In this document: positions 26,301 to 35,429 of the stretch, one piece after another | How the letters are laid out: each line of letters begins with the position of its first letter | Position numbering within the stretch: position 1 is the first letter of the stretch | NCBI RefSeq assembly: GCF_019973615.1 | Contig: NZ_AP024238.1 | Location: forward strand, 1,984,001-2,048,000 | Reading direction: 5' to 3' | Origin: Rhodoferax lithotrophicus | Lineage (GTDB): Bacteria > Pseudomonadota > Gammaproteobacteria > Burkholderiales > Burkholderiaceae_C | Length of the DNA: 64,000 nucleotides | The notes under the pieces: generated by a model | What the model was told of the DNA's origin: nothing | What the model saw: the letters and a program-made list of their open reading frames with translations, nothing else | Databases searched by the model: none | Program-made: the position numbers and the translations under genes

Positions 26301-27746
26301 ATGGCAGCACCACGATTTCCGACCCAACTTCTCATCAATGGTCAGGCCGTTGCCGGCGAGGGCCGTGCCGAGAGCATTCTCAACCCGTCCACCGGCGAGG
26401 TCTTGTGTGAGGTGCGTGAAGCCAGCCCTGATCAACTGCGCCAAGCAGTGGATGCCGCCAGCGCCGCTTTTCCCGCCTGGGCCGCGCTAACACCCAAGGA
26501 TCGCAGCGCCTATCTGCTGAAAATTGCCGATGCCATTGAAGCCCATGGCGACGAATTCGCCATGCTGGAGTCGCTCAACTGCGGTAAACCGCTGGGTGCT
26601 GCACGTAACGATGAAATACCTGCCATTGCCGATGTGTACCGCTTTTTCTCAGGGGCCATTCGCAACCTGTCGGGCTCACTGAGTGGCGAGTATTTGTCTG
26701 GTCACACCAGCATGATCCGTCGCGATCCGCTGGGGGTGGTGGCCTCCATTGCGCCGTGGAACTACCCACTGATGATGGCCGCCTGGAAGCTCGGCCCAGC
26801 CATTGCCATGGGGAACACCGTGGTGCTCAAACCCTCTGAAAACACACCATTGACCACCCTGCGCTTGGGTGAGTTGTTTGCCAATATCTTGCCACCCGGC
26901 GTGGTCAATATTGTGTGTGGCCGTGGCGACACGGTGGGTGCACCATTGATTCGCGACCCGCGCATCCGCATGGCTTCCCTCACGGGGGATGTCTCCACCG
27001 GCAGCAAAATCATGGAAGCTGCTGCCCGTGGTATCACGCGAACTCACCTCGAACTCGGTGGCAAGGCTCCGGTGATTGTGCTGGACGATGCCGACTTGCC
27101 CAGCGTGGTGGAGGGCTTGCGCACCTTTGGTTACTACAACGCCGGGCAAGACTGCACCGCTGCCTGCCGGGTGTATGCCAGCGACAAAATTTACGAACGC
27201 CTGGTGGCCGACCTCAGCAGTGCGGTGTCCAGCATCAAAGTGGGGCTGCAACAAGAGCCGGGTGTCGAGATGGGCCCGCTGATCTCGGCCCGCCAGCGTG
27301 ACCGGGTGGCCAGTTTTGTCGATAGGGCCAGCCAATTGCCGCATGTGGAAGTCACCACAGGCGGCAGTACTTGGGGCAACAAAGGTTTTTTCTACAAGCC
27401 CACGGTGGTTGCCGGTGCCTTGCAGGACGATGAAATTGTTCGCAACGAAGTTTTTGGCCCGGTGGTGTCGGTTACCCGTGTCAAGGATGCTGAGCAGGCA
27501 CTGGCCTGGGCCAATGACTCCGAATACGGCTTGGCCAGCTCGGTGTGGACCCGTGATGTTGGCCGTGCGATGAACCTCGCCGCGCGCTTGCAATATGGTT
27601 GCACCTGGGTCAACACCCATTTCATGCTGGTGTCTGAAATGCCGCATGGAGGCATGAAGCACTCGGGTTATGGCAAAGACATGTCGGTGTACGCGCTGGA
27701 AGACTACAGCTGCGTGCGCCACGTGATGGTCAAACACAGCACTTGA
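26301..27746 (+). CDS. Gamma-aminobutyraldehyde dehydrogenase-like aldehyde dehydrogenase
   Basis: This 481-residue NAD(P)-dependent aldehyde dehydrogenase has the catalytic Glu in [17 protein letters not shown] and the catalytic Cys in [17 protein letters not shown]. The cofactor-binding stretch is [20 protein letters not shown]. The position directly after a ydcSTUV-like transporter matches E. coli ydcW/patD, which oxidises 4-aminobutanal from putrescine to GABA. A betaine-aldehyde substrate is possible. No putrescine aminotransferase gene is adjacent; the class I/II aminotransferase at 35.4 kb is of another type. Confidence 0.85.
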   Translation: MAAPRFPTQLLINGQAVAGEGRAESILNPSTGEVLCEVREASPDQLRQAVDAASAAFPAWAALTPKDRSAYLLKIADAIEAHGDEFAMLESLNCGKPLGAARNDEIPAIADVYRFFSGAIRNLSGSLSGEYLSGHTSMIRRDPLGVVASIAPWNYPLMMAAWKLGPAIAMGNTVVLKPSENTPLTTLRLGELFANILPPGVVNIVCGRGDTVGAPLIRDPRIRMASLTGDVSTGSKIMEAAARGITRTHLELGGKAPVIVLDDADLPSVVEGLRTFGYYNAGQDCTAACRVYASDKIYERLVADLSSAVSSIKVGLQQEPGVEMGPLISARQRDRVASFVDRASQLPHVEVTTGGSTWGNKGFFYKPTVVAGALQDDEIVRNEVFGPVVSVTRVKDAEQALAWANDSEYGLASSVWTRDVGRAMNLAARLQYGCTWVNTHFMLVSEMPHGGMKHSGYGKDMSVYALEDYSCVRHVMVKHST

Positions 27747-27773
27747 ACCCGTTTTACAACCCGGAGAAAAACC

Positions 27774-28307
27774 ATGACATCTTTCAAGCTTTCCCGCCTT
27801 GGCCGCCTTGTGTTGTTGTCAGCCCTGTTTTTGACCGCACAAGCCTATGCCGTTGAGACCCCGCTCAAAGTCGTACAGAAATACATGGCCGCCTGGAATG
27901 CCCACAACGCCAACGACGCAGCCCTGAATTTTGACTACGACGTGGAATACTTTGATGCCTCTGTTGGCCAGTCCCAATACGGTGCGGTGCCGGCACGTGA
28001 CAACGTGATCAAGTTCTTCATGGAGGCCTTCCCAGATCTGCAGTGGAAGATGGAAGGTGCCCCCGTGGTGAGCAAAGACGCGGTGGCCTTTCAGTGGGTC
28101 TTCACCGGTACCAACACCGGCATTGCGGTGGACTGCGGTAAGGCCACCGGCAAACCTATTGCGTTTCACGGCGTGTCCATGATCCGCTTCAAAGCCGGAA
28201 AGATTGCCTACCAGGGTGATTACTACGATGCGCTGACCTTCCGCAATCAAGTGGGCTTACCGGCGGTGTGCCCGGTTGCAGCACCTGCTGTACCTGCGCC
28301 CCAGTAA
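27774..28307 (+). CDS. Secreted SnoaL/NTF2-like protein
   Basis: This 177-residue protein has a signal peptide (LVLLSALFLTAQAYA) and a mature NTF2/SnoaL-like cone fold (VVQKYMAAWNAHNANDAALN, VFTGTNTGI, FHGVSMIRFKAGKIAYQGDY). The family includes ester cyclases and binding proteins; catalytic activity cannot be inferred. It follows the dehydrogenase by 27 bases with its own ribosome site (CGGAGAAA) and is the last gene before a terminator, so it belongs to the putrescine-type operon. It has a short Pro/Ala-rich tail. Confidence 0.75.
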   Translation: MTSFKLSRLGRLVLLSALFLTAQAYAVETPLKVVQKYMAAWNAHNANDAALNFDYDVEYFDASVGQSQYGAVPARDNVIKFFMEAFPDLQWKMEGAPVVSKDAVAFQWVFTGTNTGIAVDCGKATGKPIAFHGVSMIRFKAGKIAYQGDYYDALTFRNQVGLPAVCPVAAPAVPAPQ

Positions 28308-28339
28308 GCGACAGGAAAAACGCGAAGGATTTGTTCCTG

Positions 28340-28367
28340 AAAAGCCCCGGACACCAGGGGCTTTTTT
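28340..28367 (+). terminator. Rho-independent terminator after the transporter/dehydrogenase operon
   Basis: AAAAGCCCC (28340-28348) pairs with GGGGCTTTTTT (28357-28367) across an 8-base loop. The U-rich 3' arm fits termination on the plus strand, and the A-rich 5' arm allows it also to serve the convergent regulator gene. Confidence 0.9.
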
Positions 28368-28380
28368 ACGTCAGACTTCT

Positions 28381-29916
28381 TCACACATCCCCAATTCCAT
28401 AACGCCGCAGCCGCTGGGCAATCACCGAATGTGAACTGCCCAGGCGTTTGGCCAGTTTGCGGGTGGAGGGGAACTCACGGTGCAGGCGCAGCAGCAGGGT
28501 TTTTTCATAGTCGGCCATGGCTTGCGCCAGGGTGTCAACTTCACCGGTAAAGCCGGGCTCGGCGGGGCTGGCGGCGCTGGCCAGTTCCAGGTCGCCGATG
28601 TCGATGAAGCTGCGCTCACTCATGGTCACGGCGCGAAAAATCACGTTTTGTAATTGCCGAACGTTGCCCACCCAAGGGTTGGTCAGCAGGGCTGCGCTGG
28701 CGGCGGCGGTCAGGCGCATTGGCGTGCGTCTGGCCTGGGCGCAGGCTTTTTCCAGAATCGACTGGGCCAGCAGCAAAATGTCGTCCGGGCGTTCGCGCAG
28801 GGCGGGCATGTGCAGGTTGAGCACGTTCAGGCGGTAGAGCAAGTCCTGGCGAAAGTCGCCATTGGCTACCATCTCGTCCAGATTGCGGTGGGTGGCGCTG
28901 ATGATGCGCACGTTGACCTTCAGCTCGCGGTCACCACCGACGCGACGAAAGCTGCCGTCATTCAAAAAGCGTAGCAGCTTGGCCTGAAGGTATGCGGACA
29001 TTTCACCAACTTCGTCCAAGAACACCGTACCTCTATCGGCCAGTTCCAGCAGGCCCGGTTTGCCGCCGCGCAGGGCACCGGTGAATGCACCGGGTGAGTA
29101 GCCAAACAGCTCACTTTCGGCCAGGTTTTCTGGCAGCGCGGCGCAGTTCAGCGCAAAAAACGGTTGCAGGCTGCGGCCACTGGCGGCGTGGCAGGCGTGG
29201 GCCAGCAGCTCTTTGCCGGTGCCGGTTTCGCCGGTCACCAGCAGCGGGGCATCCACCAGTGCCATACGGGCGGCGCGTTGCTTGAGTTGCAGCATTTCTT
29301 GTGAGTGGCCAAGCATGGCATCAAAGCCGCCGGTGCTGTAGTTTTGCAGGGCGCTGAGTTGTTCGCCCATACGGCTGGGTGCGCGCAAGGTGATGACGGC
29401 CCCGGCCACACGCGCATCGGCTTCTTGCAGCGCGGTGGTTTCCATCATGTAGGTTTCGCCGCCCAGTTCAACCTCGGTCACCGGCAGACGGTAGTCGGAT
29501 TCGGTCAGGGTGGTCATGAAGTGCGTCAGACCAATGAGGTTCTGAAACGGTTGGCCAATGACCGTCGCCTGCACCGGTCCGCAGGCAGCGGCGGCGGCGC
29601 GGTTGGCCACCACCACCAGACCCTCGGCATCCAGCGCAAACACCGGGTCGGTCTGGGAGGCCAGCAGTGCGTCCAGGTACAGGCGGCGCTGCGCACCGGG
29701 CAGCATGGCCACCGGCAACACCGCAAGCACGCCGGGCACACGCATCAGGTCGGCACGCAGGCCGGTCAGCCCGGCATCGTCCAACTGCGGGGCTTCAATG
29801 TAGACGTGGGGCGGTTCTACCTCCACGGCAGTCACGTTGTAGCCCCGCTGCGCCGAGGTGGCCAGAATCTCCTGGGCGATGCCAACCCGGTCGGTGAATT
29901 GCACGTCGATGCGCAT
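28381..29916 (-). CDS. TyrR/PhhR-like sigma54-dependent regulator
   Basis: This 511-residue activator has the TyrR architecture: N-terminal ACT-type domain (about 1-75, RIDVQFTDRVGIAQEILATS), PAS domain (about 78-190), AAA+ domain (about 205-430) and a TyrR-type C-terminal helix-turn-helix (LAKRLGSSHSVIAQRLRRYG). Walker A is GETGTGKE and Walker B is GTVFLDEVGEM. The sigma54-contacting loop is intact (YSPGAFTGALRG), unlike E. coli TyrR, so this protein should activate sigma54 promoters. It is divergent from dadA, and TGTA-N10-TACA operators lie between them. The ligand is probably an amino acid. Confidence 0.9.
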   Translation of the reverse strand: MRIDVQFTDRVGIAQEILATSAQRGYNVTAVEVEPPHVYIEAPQLDDAGLTGLRADLMRVPGVLAVLPVAMLPGAQRRLYLDALLASQTDPVFALDAEGLVVVANRAAAAACGPVQATVIGQPFQNLIGLTHFMTTLTESDYRLPVTEVELGGETYMMETTALQEADARVAGAVITLRAPSRMGEQLSALQNYSTGGFDAMLGHSQEMLQLKQRAARMALVDAPLLVTGETGTGKELLAHACHAASGRSLQPFFALNCAALPENLAESELFGYSPGAFTGALRGGKPGLLELADRGTVFLDEVGEMSAYLQAKLLRFLNDGSFRRVGGDRELKVNVRIISATHRNLDEMVANGDFRQDLLYRLNVLNLHMPALRERPDDILLLAQSILEKACAQARRTPMRLTAAASAALLTNPWVGNVRQLQNVIFRAVTMSERSFIDIGDLELASAASPAEPGFTGEVDTLAQAMADYEKTLLLRLHREFPSTRKLAKRLGSSHSVIAQRLRRYGIGDV

Positions 29917-29929
29917 GGTGTGCTCTGTA

Positions 29930-29947
29930 TGTATTGAATTCAGTACA
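29930..29947. promoter_or_regulatory. TyrR-type operator 1
   Basis: TGTATTGAATTCAGTACA is an 18-base palindrome with one mismatch and the TGTA-N10-TACA frame of TyrR boxes. It lies 14 bases upstream of the regulator's start codon, a position suited to autorepression. Confidence 0.6.
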
Positions 29948-29948
29948 T

Positions 29949-29966
29949 TGTACTTATTTCAGTACA
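29949..29966. promoter_or_regulatory. TyrR-type operator 2
   Basis: TGTACTTATTTCAGTACA has the same TGTA-N10-TACA frame and lies 19 bases centre to centre from operator 1, nearly two helical turns, so the two could be bound cooperatively. Confidence 0.55.
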
Positions 29967-30030
29967 AATCAATTAATGCATTGATTTATAACGATATTTA
30001 TCAGTTTTTAATGTTTTCTCATGGTTATTT

Positions 30031-30048
30031 TGTATTGAATCCAATACA
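30031..30048. promoter_or_regulatory. TyrR-type operator 3 (activator site for dadA)
   Basis: TGTATTGAATCCAATACA is palindromic with 7-bp arms; flanking TT and AA extend the dyad to 22 bases. It lies about 75 bases upstream of the -24/-12 promoter, a normal distance for an enhancer-type site. Confidence 0.65.
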
Positions 30049-30110
30049 AATGCTGATCTGCTGCTTGGTAGGGTTTTGTAACTTATTGATTCATAAGGCT
30101 ATTTCTCTCA

Positions 30111-30126
30111 TGGCATGAGACATGCT
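30111..30126 (+). promoter_or_regulatory. Candidate sigma54 (-24/-12) promoter of dadA
   Basis: TGGCATGAGACATGCT matches TGGCACG-N4-TTGCW with correct GG/GC spacing and only two mismatches. Transcription would begin near 30137, about 55 bases before dadA. The divergent activator carries the GAFTGA sigma54-contact motif. Confidence 0.6.
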
Positions 30127-30191
30127 TATGCCGGTCATGTAGCTGGCAAACCCGGTGGTTTGCTCAAGGCTTTCAAAACAAGGAGTTGGAT

Positions 30192-31445
30192 GTGTCTGTA
30201 CTGATTCTCGGCAGCGGCGTGGTGGGCACCACCATTGCGTATTACCTGGCCAAAGCGGGCCATGCGGTGACGGTGGTCGACCGGCAACCAGCCCCCGCCA
30301 TGGAAACCAGTTTTGCCAATGCTGGCGAAGTGTCGCCGGGCTACTCTGCCCCCTGGGCTGGACCCGGTGTGCCGATCAAGGCCATCAAGTGGATGATGAT
30401 GCACCACAGCCCGCTGGTCATCAAACCGATGGCCGACCCCGCCATGTGGCGCTGGGGCCTGCAGATGCTGCGCAACTGCACCGAGGCACGCTACGCCGTC
30501 AACAAGGGTCGCATGGTGCGCCTGGCCGAGTACAGCCGTGACTGCCTGCGTGAGCTGCGCGACGAGACCGGCATCCGCTACGACGACCGCGCCCAAGGCA
30601 CGTTGCAACTGTTCCGCACTCAAAAACAGCTCGACGGTGTGGGCAAAGACGTTGAAATCTTGCAGCAGTACCAAGTGCCATTTCAGGTGCTGGATCGTGC
30701 TGGTTACCTGCAGTACGAACCCGCGCTGGCTGCCGTCAAAGAAAAGTTTGTCGGTGCGCTGCGCTTGCCGGGTGATGAAACCGGCGACTGTTTCCAGTTC
30801 ACCCAACGCCTGGCCGAGATGGCGCGTGCGTTGGGCGTGCGCTTTGAGTTTGGCGTGAACATTCAGGGCCTGGCGCAGCAGGGCGACAAGATTGCCGGGG
30901 TGCAGACGGATCGGGGCTTGTTGACCGCTGACCAGTATGTGATGGCGCTGGGCAGTTACTCGACGCAGATGGCCCGTCCGCTGGGCATTGAGCTGCCGAT
31001 TTACCCGGTCAAGGGCTTCTCCATCACCGTGCCGATCACCGATGCCACGCAGGCCCCTGAATCGACCATCATGGACGAGACCCACAAGGTGGCGGTAACG
31101 CGCCTGGGGGATCGCATCCGCGTCGGTGGCACGGCGCAGCTCTCGGGCTTCAACCTCGATCTGGAGAGTGGTCGGCGCAAGACGCTGGAGTTTGTCGTGA
31201 CCGACCTGTTCCCCAAGGGGGGCGACGTGGCTCGCGCCGAGTTCTGGACCGGTCTGCGCCCGATGACCCCGGACGGCACGCCGATTCTGGGCGCTTGCCG
31301 CATGCGCAACATGATGCTGGCCACCGGCCACGGCACGCTGGGCTGGACCATGGCGGCTGGCACCGGTCGTGTGATTGCTGATCTGATCAGCGGCAAGGCA
31401 CCGCAAATCAGCATGGAAGGCCTGAGCGTCAGCCGCTACGACTGA
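30192..31445 (+). CDS. dadA: D-amino acid dehydrogenase
   Basis: This 417-residue FAD-dependent membrane-associated dehydrogenase oxidises D-amino acids (classically D-alanine) to 2-oxo acids, feeding electrons to quinones. The N-terminal dinucleotide fold is [20 protein letters not shown], followed by [20 protein letters not shown] and the C-terminal [17 protein letters not shown] and [21 protein letters not shown] at 30192 is preferred because AAGGAG ends six bases upstream; the TTG at 30186 is too close. No alanine racemase gene is beside it. Regulation by the divergent TyrR-like protein is inferred from the operators. Confidence 0.9.
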   Translation: MSVLILGSGVVGTTIAYYLAKAGHAVTVVDRQPAPAMETSFANAGEVSPGYSAPWAGPGVPIKAIKWMMMHHSPLVIKPMADPAMWRWGLQMLRNCTEARYAVNKGRMVRLAEYSRDCLRELRDETGIRYDDRAQGTLQLFRTQKQLDGVGKDVEILQQYQVPFQVLDRAGYLQYEPALAAVKEKFVGALRLPGDETGDCFQFTQRLAEMARALGVRFEFGVNIQGLAQQGDKIAGVQTDRGLLTADQYVMALGSYSTQMARPLGIELPIYPVKGFSITVPITDATQAPESTIMDETHKVAVTRLGDRIRVGGTAQLSGFNLDLESGRRKTLEFVVTDLFPKGGDVARAEFWTGLRPMTPDGTPILGACRMRNMMLATGHGTLGWTMAAGTGRVIADLISGKAPQISMEGLSVSRYD

Positions 31446-31544
31446 GCGCGGGCGAGGCCGTCTTGCGGCTGGCGGGGTAGGGTGCCAAAGCTGTTAGCCT
31501 ATACGCCTTGCCCCGATGTTTGGGGTGCCTTCTGACGTGATGCC

Positions 31545-32399
31545 ATGCCCCACTTTGTGCTCCAATTTTTCCGACATTACCTGCTGAGTCTGCAGTTTTT
31601 TACACGAATTCCGGTCACTGGGCGACTAGCCGATTGGGTGGGCTATAGCCCGGCCATGTTGCGTGCCAGTGCGGGGCATTTCCCTGGTGTAGGGGTGTTG
31701 GTCGGGGCGCTGGTGGCGGGTTTCAGTTTCGCCTTGTTGATGGGTTTGCCGCCAACCGGTTCTGCACCGCTGGTGGCCGCTGTTTTGAGCACGGTGCTGG
31801 GGGTGCTGATTACCGGCGCTTTTCACGAAGATGGTCTGGCCGATGTGGCTGACGGTCTGGGTGGCAGCGCCGACCGTGACCGCGCACTGGTCATCATGAA
31901 AGACTCACGGGTCGGCGCATTTGGTGCGATTGCTGTGGTACTGGCACTGCTGAGCAAGGTTGCTTTGCTGACCTTGCTGGGGGATGTCAGTGCCCCGCTG
32001 ATGGTGACGGCGCTGTTTGCGGCGCATGTGGTGTCACGCACTTGGCCACTGCTGACCATTCGGCTCCTGCCCCATGTGGGGGACGTGGCGGGTTCCAAAT
32101 CCAAACCGCTGGCAGATCAGATCAGCGGGGCTGCGCTGGGGACTGGATTTTTATGGTCTTTGGGGGCTATGGCACTTGTTGTATATGCGCAGAATACTAC
32201 TGAATTTATAGCAATTGATCTCGCCATGGATAGTTTGTTGTGGGCCTTGCTGAACGCGGTGGCGTTGTCCGCCGTGGCCTGGGCGCTGATGGCGCGCTGG
32301 TTCTGGCGCAGGCTCGGTGGTTTTACCGGTGATTGCCTGGGGGCCACGCAGCAGGTGTGTGAAATGGCGTTTTACCTTGGCGTGGCGTTGAGTTTGTGA
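31545..32399 (+). CDS. cobS: Adenosylcobinamide-GDP ribazoletransferase (cobalamin synthase)
   Basis: This 284-residue inner-membrane enzyme joins alpha-ribazole to adenosylcobinamide-GDP, the final assembly step of B12. The hallmark is TGAFHEDGLADVADGLGGSA followed by DRDRALVIMKDSRVGAFG. Several hydrophobic helices follow. The C-terminus (GGFTGDCLGATQQVCEMAFY) is typical. Its stop overlaps the cobC-like gene start. A partial match to the dispersed repeat lies near 32190-32225 inside the coding region but is weak. Confidence 0.95.
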   Translation: MPHFVLQFFRHYLLSLQFFTRIPVTGRLADWVGYSPAMLRASAGHFPGVGVLVGALVAGFSFALLMGLPPTGSAPLVAAVLSTVLGVLITGAFHEDGLADVADGLGGSADRDRALVIMKDSRVGAFGAIAVVLALLSKVALLTLLGDVSAPLMVTALFAAHVVSRTWPLLTIRLLPHVGDVAGSKSKPLADQISGAALGTGFLWSLGAMALVVYAQNTTEFIAIDLAMDSLLWALLNAVALSAVAWALMARWFWRRLGGFTGDCLGATQQVCEMAFYLGVALSL

Positions 32400-33016
32400 G
32401 GCCATCCGCCGCCGCTGTGCCTGGTGACCAGGCATCTACAGCCCCCTCTGCGGTCATGCCGCTCTGGTTGGTGCGCCACGCTCAGCCTTTGCTTGAGCCT
32501 GGTGTGTGTTACGGTGCGCTGGATGTGGCGGCAGACTCACAAGCCACCCACATAGCGGCACAAGCTTTGGCGCAGCAGCTGCCACCAGGTGCTTTTTTGC
32601 ATGTTTCAACGCTACAAAGATGCGAGCTGCTTAGGAAGCAGCTATGCGCATTAAGGCCAGATTTGGCTTATAAAAATGATGCACGACTGAGAGAAATGAA
32701 TTTTGGTCAATGGGAGGGGCAACGTTGGAGCCTTATTCCCCGGGACGCTTACGATGCGTGGACCACAGACTTCTGGCAATACCGTTTTGGTGGAGCTGAA
32801 AGTGTGGCTGAATTCATGGCCCGGGTCGAATGGGCATGGTGTGATGCGCAAGCCCAAAGCGCCCGTGGTGTGGCACCCGTGTGGCTCACCCATGCCGGGG
32901 TGATCCGGGCGGTGAGTTTGCTGGCACAGGGTGTGCTCGAAGTGCATGACGCTGCACTTTGGCCCGTGGATGCCCCTGGTTTTGGACAGTACCGTCGGCT
33001 TGATTTCAGGATTTAA
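32396..33016 (+). CDS. cobC: Alpha-ribazole phosphatase-like histidine phosphatase
   Basis: This histidine-phosphatase-superfamily protein (206 residues from the GTG overlapping cobS; 186 from the ATG at 32456) probably removes the phosphate from alpha-ribazole-5'-phosphate. The phospho-acceptor motif is LVRHAQPL, the second catalytic region is REMNFGQWEGQRW, and the late His is in WLTHAGVIRAV. The N-terminal 20 residues before MPLWLVRHA look unconserved, so the ATG is a strong alternative. It overlaps the convergent HDOD gene by 11 bases. A perfect 8-bp hairpin (AGCTGCTT/AAGCAGCT, 32625-32643) lies inside the gene. Confidence 0.8.
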   Translation: MRPSAAAVPGDQASTAPSAVMPLWLVRHAQPLLEPGVCYGALDVAADSQATHIAAQALAQQLPPGAFLHVSTLQRCELLRKQLCALRPDLAYKNDARLREMNFGQWEGQRWSLIPRDAYDAWTTDFWQYRFGGAESVAEFMARVEWAWCDAQAQSARGVAPVWLTHAGVIRAVSLLAQGVLEVHDAALWPVDAPGFGQYRRLDFRI

Positions 33017-33842
33017 ATACCGACACATCGACCAGTGTGTCTGCATCGGGTGCATCCAGTAGCAGGTTGGACGGGTCAAGATGCAGCATTTCCAGCAAGA
33101 TCACGGGCAGCTCGTTCAGGGTTTGCGGGGTGATGGGGCCACTCTCGGCCAACCGGGCGGCCAGGTTCAGCACGGCGCTGAGCTGGCGGAATTCGCTCAT
33201 GACCAGCGGCTGTGCGGTGTGACGCAAACCCTGCACAAGCGCCTCTGGGAAATCCCAGTAGTGCGCCAATTCAGCAGTGACTTCGCCCTCATCAAAACCC
33301 ACCAGATGACGCTGGCGCAGCCAGCGTTCACCGGGGTTGATCGGTTTGGCTTCAATCTGGGGCAAGGCCGATGGCCGTGCCTGGCCCAGATTGATTTCAC
33401 CCAGGCGCAGCATCATGCCGCACAGCCAGGCTTCCTGATCGTCCACGTCACACAGCTCAGCCAGCCACTGGGCATAACCGGCGCACAACATGCTGTAGTG
33501 CCAGAACTCCAGGCGGTTGATACCGGTTGGCAAGTTGCAACTGTTCACCACACAGACGGACAGGGCGCGGGAGCGCACCTGGGACATGCCGACCACACTC
33601 ACGGCACGCTCCAGGGTGTCGACTGTGCCGGACAGGCCAAACATGGCACTGTTGGCCATGCGCAGCAAGGTGGCGGTCAGCGTCGGGTCTTTGCTGATGA
33701 TGCGGCAGATGGTGTAGGTGTCGGCATCTTCGTCGTTCAGGGTGCGAATCAAGGCCTGGCCCGCTTCCGGCATCACTGGCCATTGCACGGACTTCAAAAA
33801 GACAGACATGTCGGTGAAAGGGGCGCGATCAGGCAGGCTCAT
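33006..33842 (-). CDS. HDOD domain protein
   Basis: This 278-residue protein is essentially one HDOD domain (about residues 12-215) with a short tail. Typical segments are FLKSVQWPVMPEAGQALIRT, DPTLTATLLRMANSAMFGLS and LERAVSVVGMSQVRSRALSV. The HD metal residues are lost, as is normal for HDOD. ATG at 33842 overlaps the nth stop, so it is coupled to nth. It is clearly paralogous to the HDOD gene on the other side of nth. The signalling partner is unknown. Confidence 0.85.
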   Translation of the reverse strand: MSLPDRAPFTDMSVFLKSVQWPVMPEAGQALIRTLNDEDADTYTICRIISKDPTLTATLLRMANSAMFGLSGTVDTLERAVSVVGMSQVRSRALSVCVVNSCNLPTGINRLEFWHYSMLCAGYAQWLAELCDVDDQEAWLCGMMLRLGEINLGQARPSALPQIEAKPINPGERWLRQRHLVGFDEGEVTAELAHYWDFPEALVQGLRHTAQPLVMSEFRQLSAVLNLAARLAESGPITPQTLNELPVILLEMLHLDPSNLLLDAPDADTLVDVSVFKS

Positions 33843-34483
33843 GATGATTTGGAGGTGGTTTTGGGTTTGAAATCGCAGTGTGATGCGACGGCACATTGCC
33901 AGCAATGGGGTGCGCGGGCCTGGCAGATGTAGCGTCCGTGCAAAATCAGCCAGTGATGGGCGTGCACCAGGTAGGCGGCGGGGACACGTTTGAGCAATTG
34001 CTGTTCGACCTCCAGCGGCGTTTTGCCCGGGGCCAGACCGGTGCGGTTGCCCAGGCGAAAAATGTGCGTGTCCACCGCCATGGTGGGCTCACCAAAGGCC
34101 ACGTTGAGCACCACATTGGCGGTTTTGCGGCCAACACCGGGCAGGGCCTGCAAGGCCTCGCGGGTGCGGGGCACCTGGCCGCCGTGCTGCGCCACCAGTA
34201 TCTGGCAGGTTTGCAGCAGATGGCGCGCCTTGCTGTGGTACAGACCAATGGTTTTGATCTGGGCTTCAAGCCCCTCCAGGCCAAGATCAAGCATTTTTTG
34301 CGGTGTATTGGCCAGCACAAACAGGCTGCGGGTGGCCTTGTTGACACTGACATCGGTGGCCTGGGCAGACAGCAGCACGGCGGTCAGCAGTTCAAACACG
34401 CTGGCATATTCAAGCTCGGTTTGCGGGTGGGGGTTGGCCGCAGCCAAGGTGGCAAAAAAAGCCTCAATGTCAGCGCGTTTCAT
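33839..34483 (-). CDS. nth: Endonuclease III
   Basis: This 214-residue DNA glycosylase/AP lyase removes oxidised pyrimidines. The helix-hairpin-helix LPGVGRKTANVVLNVAFGEP carries the catalytic Lys, and the catalytic Asp is in MAVDTHIFRL. The C-terminal [4Fe-4S] cluster ligands are in CQARAPHCWQCAVASHC. It is sandwiched between two HDOD paralogues on the same strand, 13 bases after the upstream one. Confidence 0.95.
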   Translation of the reverse strand: MKRADIEAFFATLAAANPHPQTELEYASVFELLTAVLLSAQATDVSVNKATRSLFVLANTPQKMLDLGLEGLEAQIKTIGLYHSKARHLLQTCQILVAQHGGQVPRTREALQALPGVGRKTANVVLNVAFGEPTMAVDTHIFRLGNRTGLAPGKTPLEVEQQLLKRVPAAYLVHAHHWLILHGRYICQARAPHCWQCAVASHCDFKPKTTSKSS

Positions 34484-34496
34484 GGATGTTGGGGTG

Positions 34497-35297
34497 TCAG
34501 GTGATGTGGATAAAAGACTCGGCCGCCGGAAAGCTGGTTTTCATCCAGGTGGTATCCAGTCCAAGTTTGGTGATCGCATCGCTTGGCAGGAGATCCAGCG
34601 CATCTGCCGTGGCATTGGGAATATCGGCTAGCGTGCCAGCCAGACTTAGCACGGTGCCCAGGCGGGAGAAGGCTTGTTCAACCAGCGGATCGTAGCTGCG
34701 CTCCAGGGCTTGCACGATCTGGATGGGGAAGTTCCAGCGGCGGGCCAGCTCGGCGGTGATTTGGCCTTCTGAAAAACCAATCAAGCGCTTTTCGCGTTCC
34801 CAGCGGCTACCCGGTTGGTGCGGCATTTTTTCAATCTCGGTCAACGCTTGGGGCTGGGCTTGCAGGATCAGCAGCTCACCCAGTCGCACCATCATGCCGG
34901 TGAGCCAGGCCAACTGCCCATCCATGCCCAGCCTGCTGGCCAGCCACTGGGTGTAGCCCGCACAAGCCATGCTGAAGCGCCAGAACTCCTGGGCATTGAG
35001 ACCCGGAAAAGTCGGAAAAGAATCATTCATACACGCGGTCAGCGTCAGGGCGCGCACTTTGGCCATGCCCACCATGTGAATCGCTTCGTCCAGTGAAGCA
35101 ACACCGCGCGGCAGGCCAAACTGGGCGCTGTTGGCCAGTCGCAACAGCTTGGCGGTCAAGGCCGGGTCTTTGGCGATGATGTCGCTGACCTCCTGGATGC
35201 CGGCATCGTCACGGTTGAGCGTCTTGATGAGTTGTTGCGCCACTTCGGAAATGGACGGCAATTTGACGGTGGCAAAAAAAGCATCAATGCTCGACAT
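34497..35297 (-). CDS. HDOD domain protein (paralogue)
   Basis: This 266-residue HDOD protein has FFATVKLPSISEVAQQLIKT, DPALTAKLLRLANSAQFGLP and LDEAIHMVGMAKVRALTLTA, nearly parallel to the HDOD protein downstream of nth. The start at 35297 has AGGAAAC eight bases upstream; a start at 35327 would add ten unconserved residues. Tandem duplication followed by insertion or retention of nth between the copies is the likely history. Confidence 0.85.
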   Translation of the reverse strand: MSSIDAFFATVKLPSISEVAQQLIKTLNRDDAGIQEVSDIIAKDPALTAKLLRLANSAQFGLPRGVASLDEAIHMVGMAKVRALTLTACMNDSFPTFPGLNAQEFWRFSMACAGYTQWLASRLGMDGQLAWLTGMMVRLGELLILQAQPQALTEIEKMPHQPGSRWEREKRLIGFSEGQITAELARRWNFPIQIVQALERSYDPLVEQAFSRLGTVLSLAGTLADIPNATADALDLLPSDAITKLGLDTTWMKTSFPAAESFIHIT

Positions 35298-35429
35298 GGT
35301 TGTTTCCTGTTTATAGTAGTTTGGCAATCAGTGACAATTTACCCCAATTCATGACCGTTTCAAGTCAAACGGATGAGTCAATTTATTTTCATGCTGCTCA
35401 TTTTGTTTCCGTAACCCCCAAGCCACTTT

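Noticed and set aside
26676..27737. 353-codon minus-strand frame over the aldehyde dehydrogenase
   Set aside because: It is a shadow frame; the dehydrogenase on the plus strand has all catalytic residues.
30141..30163. Second sigma54 promoter before dadA
   Set aside because: TGGCAA and TTTGC are present but their spacing is several bases too long for -24/-12 recognition.
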